Shown: positions 5,823 to 9,159 of the stretch, in pieces
Layout: each line of letters begins with the position of its first letter
How positions within the stretch are numbered: position 1 is the stretch's first letter
Assembly: GCA_016297415.1 (NCBI GenBank)
Contig: JAEDGQ010000081.1
Span: 1 to 9,159 of the forward strand
DNA from: Treponema sp.
Lineage (GTDB): Bacteria; Spirochaetota; Spirochaetia; Treponematales; Treponemataceae
Direction of reading: 5' to 3'
Length of the DNA: 9,159 bases
Notes under the pieces: generated by a model
Databases searched by the model: none
Told to the model about the DNA's origin: nothing
What the model saw: the letters and a program-made list of their open reading frames with translations, nothing else
Translations under genes and position numbers: made by a program

Positions 5823-5833
5823 TAGGGCAAACG
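5823..5833 (+). repeat. Partial third copy of the promoter-associated repeat
   Basis: TAGGGCAAACG matches 9107-9117 exactly and matches the left copy over ten bases. It lacks the CATTATAA part containing the −10 box. It lies between the rplU promoter and the htrA terminator. Confidence 0.4.
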
Positions 5834-5842
5834 AATCAGCAT

Positions 5843-5892
5843 AAAAAAAAAGCCGCCCTTTATTGAAAATATTTCAACTTTAAGGACAGCCC
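5843..5892 (-). terminator. Rho-independent terminator after the HtrA protease gene
   Basis: On the minus strand GGCTGTCCTT (5891-5882) pairs with AAGGGCGGC (5860-5852) using two G-U pairs. An additional TTGAA/TTCAA helix lies above, and nine T follow (A run 5843-5851). Confidence 0.85.
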
Positions 5893-5899
5893 CTTCTGC

Positions 5900-7423
5900 T
5901 TACTTGTTAAGCTTGTATTTATTTGTACTTAATGTATGACCTTCATTATAAACATCAAACCAGATTTCTGTTTTTCCTTCCAGACTAAGGGCCTGATAGA
6001 ATTCACCAATATTTGTAACAGGCTTATCATTTACTGCTGTAATAATATCGCCATTCTGAAGACGGGTTGCGGCAGCCGGAGATTTTTCAAGAACATTTAC
6101 AATAGCTACACCCTTAACTTTGTCATCTTCAATCTTCAGTTCCTTGCGAACATCATCTGTAACTGGAGCCGCAATAAATCCTGGCCAGAGTTTAGAATTA
6201 TCTGCACTAACCTTTTCTGATCTTTCTTCAATTGTTACAGATATATCTTTTTCTTTGCCAGCTCTGATTACTTTGAAAACAGCAACTTTATTAGCAGGAA
6301 GATATCCAACTTCCCTTACAAGTTCATTCTGATTTTTTATGGCTTTACCGTTCAAACCAATAATAAAATCACCGGCCTGAAGTCCACCTTTATGAGCAGG
6401 TGAATCAAGGAACATCTGACTTGCAAAGGCACCGTTTTTACCTTTTACACCAAGTTCTTTCTTAAAATCTTCAGTAATATCAACAAGACTTACCCCAAGC
6501 CATCCATAAGCGATTTTTCCTTTGCTGATAAAGTCATCAATTGATTTTTTAAGAGAGTTAATTGGCAGGGAGAAACCTAATCCCTGTGAACCACCGCTTG
6601 ATGAAGCAATCCATGTATTAATACCAATTACTTCACCATAAATATTAACGAGAGGACCACCTGAGTTTCCCTGGTTAATAGCTGCATCAGTCTGGATAAA
6701 ATCATTAAGATTACCAATCTGATTACCTGAACGACCAGTTGCACTTACGATTCCCTGTGTTACAGACTGACTGTAACCAAGAGGAGCTCCCATTGCGAGA
6801 ACAATATCACCTACTTTTACTTTATCAGAATCACCGAGAGCAGCAACTACAATGTTTGAATCTTTTTTAGCTTCAAAAGACACAAGTGCAATATCAGAAC
6901 GTTCGTCTGCACCTACAAGTTTTCCATCAAACTTCTGTCCGTCATTAAGATTTACTGTAATCTGAGTTGCTTTTCCCGCAACATGATTATTTGTAAGAAC
7001 ATAAACAGTATCGCCAGTTCTGCGGACAATTACGCCTGAACCAAGACCTTTCTGTTCATATTCACGGGTTTTAGGTTTTTTATTGTCAGTTCCATTTGGA
7101 GTGCCAAAAAACCAGAATGGAAAATCTTCAAAAGGATTCATCTGTGTAACTGTTGTTTTTTCTGTCACATCAATTTCTACAACAGAAGGGAGAACTCCTG
7201 AGGAAATTGCATTAAATGAATTCTGAAGTGCCTCAATAACTTTAAGGCTTTCAGAAGAAATAGAAATGGCAGGTTTATTTTCTGCAGCTGCTGTATCAGC
7301 GTAAACTGTATCTGCAGAACCTTCTACCTTTACTTTGCTGCATGAAAAACTAATAACTGCAAAAGCAAAAACGGCAGCAGCAGTACCGCACAAAACTTTC
7401 GATGTAAAACTTTTAATTTTCAA
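5900..7423 (-). CDS. HtrA/DegP-like periplasmic serine protease (Do family)
   Basis: A 507-residue trypsin-like protease-chaperone for misfolded envelope proteins. An N-terminal signal (about 1-28) ends in ISFSC, a possible relaxed lipobox with Cys28. The protease domain (about 75-300) has the full triad: His147 (TNNHVAG), Asp177 (RSDIAL) and Ser254 (QGNSGGP). An aromatic, Phe/Trp/Pro-rich loop (97-110) corresponds to the LA-loop region. Two PDZ domains follow (about 302-400 and 412-492), the DegP/DegQ layout. The start codon is TTG at 7423. It is supported by GGAGG six bases upstream and by the complete signal peptide it creates; the next Met is residue 95. The gene is monocistronic with its own promoter and terminator. 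No CIRCE-like heat-shock operator is seen upstream. Whether it is DegP, DegQ or another paralogue cannot be decided from sequence alone. Confidence 0.95.
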   Translation of the reverse strand: MKIKSFTSKVLCGTAAAVFAFAVISFSCSKVKVEGSADTVYADTAAAENKPAISISSESLKVIEALQNSFNAISSGVLPSVVEIDVTEKTTVTQMNPFEDFPFWFFGTPNGTDNKKPKTREYEQKGLGSGVIVRRTGDTVYVLTNNHVAGKATQITVNLNDGQKFDGKLVGADERSDIALVSFEAKKDSNIVVAALGDSDKVKVGDIVLAMGAPLGYSQSVTQGIVSATGRSGNQIGNLNDFIQTDAAINQGNSGGPLVNIYGEVIGINTWIASSSGGSQGLGFSLPINSLKKSIDDFISKGKIAYGWLGVSLVDITEDFKKELGVKGKNGAFASQMFLDSPAHKGGLQAGDFIIGLNGKAIKNQNELVREVGYLPANKVAVFKVIRAGKEKDISVTIEERSEKVSADNSKLWPGFIAAPVTDDVRKELKIEDDKVKGVAIVNVLEKSPAAATRLQNGDIITAVNDKPVTNIGEFYQALSLEGKTEIWFDVYNEGHTLSTNKYKLNK

Positions 7424-7429
7424 ATTTAG

Positions 7430-7434
7430 CCTCC
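7430..7434 (-). promoter_or_regulatory. Ribosome binding site fixing the TTG start of the HtrA gene
   Basis: GGAGG lies six bases upstream of TTG at 7423. No ATG or GTG is available nearby in frame. Confidence 0.8.
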
Positions 7435-7456
7435 AAAATAACGTGCTTTTTTAAAT

Positions 7457-7485
7457 ATAATAATAAAAATTGAAAATGGTTACAA
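7457..7485 (-). promoter_or_regulatory. Promoter of the HtrA protease gene
   Basis: A −35 TTGTAA (7485-7480) and a −10 TATTAT (7462-7457) are 17 bases apart. Transcription would start near 7450 with a leader of about 27 bases. The −35 overlaps the T-run of the weak terminator of the upstream map operon. Confidence 0.5.
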
Positions 7486-7503
7486 AAAAAAGCAAAAGGC
7501 TTT
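7484..7503 (-). terminator. Weak terminator after map
   Basis: AAAGC (7503-7499) and GCTTT form a 5-bp AT-rich stem with a 5-base loop, followed by a T-run (A run 7484-7491). The stem is short, so read-through into the protease gene is possible. Confidence 0.4.
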
Positions 7504-7523
7504 AAAAACAGCGGAAAAACTAA

Positions 7524-8288
7524 CTAACAGACAAGATCATCACAAGCTGTAAGAACTTCTGTATGGTCTTCAAAAACTGCAACTGTATGTTCTTCGTGAC
7601 AGCTCCATTTTCCATCATTAGTTACAACAGTCCAGCCGTCGTTCAAAGTTGATACATCAGCTGTTCCAAGATTAATCATAGGTTCAATAGCAAGTACCAT
7701 GCCTGCCTGTATTCTTGGATTTGGACCAAACTGAGGACAGTTAGGAATACTTGGATCTTCATGTACATCAAGACCAACTCCATGACCGCAGTAATCATAA
7801 ACTACACCGTATCCGTATTTTCCGAATGCAACATCATTAACAGCATTAGAAATATCACGGATTCTGTTTCCAACTTTACATGCTGCAATTCCTGCTGCCA
7901 GACTTTCTCTTGTTGCCTGAACAAGACGCTTGTATTCAGGTTTTACATTTCCAACCTGAACAGTATGTGTTGAATCAGAAATGTAACCGTCAAGATCAAT
8001 TCCAATATCAAGAGAAACAAGATCTCCATCATGAATTATGCGTTTTTTTGAAGGAATTCCATGAATAACTTCATTGTTGATTGAAATACAGGCAGCTCCT
8101 GCAAAATCTTCTCTATACCAGGCTGGAGTTCCGCCTATTTTTTTAATGAACTTTACTACAAGGTCATCAACATCTTTTGTACTCATTCCAGGCTGAACCT
8201 GAGGAACAACTTCCCGGAAAAGATCTGCAAGGGCATGACAACTTTTACGGATTCCGTCCACTTCTTTTTCATTTTTTAAACGAATCAT
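7524..8288 (-). CDS. map: Type I methionine aminopeptidase
   Basis: A 254-residue enzyme that removes the initiator Met from nascent proteins after deformylation. All five dinuclear-metal ligands are visible: Asp94 and Asp105 (SLDIG…SDSTHT), His169 (CGHGVG), Glu202 (AIEPM) and Glu233 (EEHTVAV). The substrate-contact histidines His76 (VIHGIP) and His176 (VHEDP) are also present. Length is that of a bare catalytic domain, with no N-terminal zinc-finger or SH3-binding extension. The ATG at 8288 is preceded by AGGAGA (8294-8299). The gene begins 18 bases after the J-domain gene stop and so is very likely cotranscribed with it. Confidence 0.96.
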   Translation of the reverse strand: MIRLKNEKEVDGIRKSCHALADLFREVVPQVQPGMSTKDVDDLVVKFIKKIGGTPAWYREDFAGAACISINNEVIHGIPSKKRIIHDGDLVSLDIGIDLDGYISDSTHTVQVGNVKPEYKRLVQATRESLAAGIAACKVGNRIRDISNAVNDVAFGKYGYGVVYDYCGHGVGLDVHEDPSIPNCPQFGPNPRIQAGMVLAIEPMINLGTADVSTLNDGWTVVTNDGKWSCHEEHTVAVFEDHTEVLTACDDLVC

Positions 8289-8306
8289 ATATATCTCCTG
8301 ACAATT

Positions 8307-9059
8307 TTATAATTTAACGGCCTCTTCTTCACAAATTGAAGCTGTACGCTCATCACCCATACGGCGATAAACTGCAGCCATTTTATGAAGAAAAAAAGCA
8401 TCATCTTTGTTTCCAAAACCAAGTTCCAGAGCCCTTTCCCATGCATCCAGACAAAGTTCATCATCAACAGAACCTTCAAGTTTGTTTTTGAGAATCATTT
8501 TAGCCAGATCAAGAACTTCAGGGAAAAACAGTCTGAAATAATTAAAGGTATATTCCATGCGGATAATCTGTTCAAGAAGAATGAATGCATCGTAATATTC
8601 ACCACGGAGAACAAGTTCTTCACTTAAAATAAAACCGTAGTCCATAAAATCTTCCCGGGTAAACCAGTCTGCAAGACGAAAATCTGAATGATTCTTACAC
8701 ATCTCTACAAACTCACTAACGGCATCATCTTCTCTGCCATGAAGAAGATCAAAAAATATAAGCTTCGCTCTGCTTTCCTGATCATTACGAGCCAAAAGCC
8801 AGGTTCTGTAATCAAAGGATTCTGTAGAACGGTAAGCCTTTGATTTGTATTTATAGAAAAACGATTCATCAAAAAGTGAACGCTGACGGGCATCAGAAAG
8901 AATTTCATAGGCTTTTACGAGTTTACGGAATTCTTCAGCTGTTTCGTCAGAGCCGGTTGAATCAGGATGAAGTAGTTTTGCTTTTAATCTATACGCCCTG
9001 CGGATTTCGGCTGCAGTAGCGTCTTGTTTTACACCAAGAATTTTATAACAGTCTTCCAA
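8307..9059 (-). CDS. J-domain protein with TPR-like C-terminal region
   Basis: A 250-residue protein. The N-terminal J domain (about 1-70) begins with the standard YKILGV segment. It carries HPD at 31-33, the motif that triggers DnaK ATP hydrolysis, and ends with AYEILSDARQRSLFD. There is no Gly/Phe region or zinc-finger domain, so it is not classical DnaJ. The rest is largely helical; residues about 150-250 look like degenerate TPR repeats, for example DAWERALELGFG and LHKMAAVYRRMGDERTA. It is probably a cytoplasmic co-chaperone that brings a specific client to DnaK; the client is unknown. The only usable start is TTG at 9059. A TAA stop lies eight codons upstream in frame, no ATG or GTG intervenes, and no ribosome binding site is seen. 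map follows after 18 bases. Confidence 0.88.
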   Translation of the reverse strand: MEDCYKILGVKQDATAAEIRRAYRLKAKLLHPDSTGSDETAEEFRKLVKAYEILSDARQRSLFDESFFYKYKSKAYRSTESFDYRTWLLARNDQESRAKLIFFDLLHGREDDAVSEFVEMCKNHSDFRLADWFTREDFMDYGFILSEELVLRGEYYDAFILLEQIIRMEYTFNYFRLFFPEVLDLAKMILKNKLEGSVDDELCLDAWERALELGFGNKDDAFFLHKMAAVYRRMGDERTASICEEEAVKL

Positions 9060-9068
9060 AGTGTAAAC

Positions 9069-9097
9069 AGTATATATGACTTAAACCTTTTGCTCAA
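9069..9097 (-). promoter_or_regulatory. Promoter of the J-domain–map operon
   Basis: A −35 TTGAGC (9097-9092) and a −10 TATACT (9074-9069) are separated by 17 bases. The expected transcription start is near 9062, about 3 bases before the TTG start codon. This implies a leaderless or nearly leaderless mRNA. Confidence 0.6.
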
Positions 9098-9126
9098 TTA
9101 ATACAGTAGGGCAAACGCATTATAAT
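9098..9126 (+). promoter_or_regulatory. Outward (rightward) promoter containing the 18-base repeat
   Basis: A consensus −10 TATAAT (9121-9126) and a −35 candidate TTAATA (9098-9103) are 17 bases apart. Transcription would start near 9133 and run off the window. It is divergent from, and nearly back to back with, the J-domain promoter. Confidence 0.6.
9108..9125 (+). repeat. 18-base promoter-associated repeat, copy 2
   Basis: AGGGCAAACGCATTATAA is the exact reverse complement of 36-53 and overlaps the −10 box. AAAATGGC follows at 9140-9147, at the same distance as in copy 1. Confidence 0.8.
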
Positions 9127-9142
9127 ATATTCCCTGCTAAAA

Positions 9143-9159
9143 ATGGCTTCCAGTCGTGA
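9143..9159 (+). CDS. Possible 5' end of a rightward gene, cut by the window edge
   Basis: ATG GCT TCC AGT CGT begins 16 bases after the −10 box, the same distance as the ATG at the left edge. No ribosome binding site is present, so the leader would be only about 10 bases. It could equally be the 5' leader of a gene or RNA starting further right. The product cannot be named. Confidence 0.25.

Noticed and set aside
5936..6332. Rightward open frames opposite the HtrA protease gene
   Set aside because: They have no ribosome binding site or recognisable domain and are explained as antisense shadows of a well-conserved coding frame.
7424..7523. CIRCE heat-shock operator before the HtrA gene
   Set aside because: No TTAGCACTC or its inverted partner is present; the same holds upstream of the J-domain gene.
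36..9125. The 18-base inverted pair as terminal repeats of a mobile element
   Set aside because: The enclosed genes are core housekeeping genes with no transposase or integrase, and each copy overlaps a −10 box, so a promoter explanation fits better.

Overview
The window is a compact, AT-rich stretch of bacterial chromosome that is almost entirely housekeeping. The strongest taxonomic hint is a Treponema-like spirochaete. The clues are the order rplU–prp–rpmA–obgE–nadD–yqeK–LCP–rsfS, a LytR-type protein with an LCP domain plus a LytR_C domain directly before rsfS, a possible relaxed lipobox on the HtrA protease, and low G+C. This placement comes from gene order and protein style, not from a database comparison.

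Layout. At the left edge (1–60) an outward-facing promoter reads left, out of the window. From 108 to 510, on the + strand, is a small self-contained transcription unit: promoter, strong ribosome binding site, an 82-residue extremely acidic protein with no basic residues, and a terminator. That terminator is bidirectional and also ends the converging operon. From 522 to 4482 (− strand) the operon obgE–nadD–yqeK–LCP–rsfS is packed with zero to ten-base gaps or overlaps. From 4534 to 5803 (− strand) is rplU–prp–rpmA with its own promoter and terminator. From 5843 to 7485 (− strand) is a monocistronic HtrA/DegP-like protease with promoter and terminator. From 7484 to 9097 (− strand) a J-domain protein gene and map (methionine aminopeptidase) form an operon. 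At the right edge a second outward-facing promoter reads right.

How it fits together. Most of the window concerns making and tuning ribosomes and new proteins. L21 and L27 are large-subunit proteins, and Prp is the cysteine protease that trims L27 in some phyla. ObgE is a 50S assembly GTPase, RsfS blocks subunit joining in starvation, and MetAP trims nascent chains. NadD (NAD synthesis) and YqeK (Ap4A hydrolysis) add a nucleotide-metabolism link. HtrA is envelope quality control.

No CRISPR array, insertion sequence, phage gene, tRNA or rRNA is visible. The points worth a second look are: (1) an exact 18-base element present once at each end in opposite orientation, each followed at the same distance by the same 8 bases, which looks like a promoter family; (2) the acidic orphan protein; (3) a J-domain gene whose only plausible start is a TTG with no ribosome binding site, about 3 bases after a predicted transcription start; (4) Prp encoded next to an L27 that lacks the N-terminal extension Prp normally removes, while carrying a histone-H1-like C-terminal tail; (5) an LCP domain that appears to lack key arginines.
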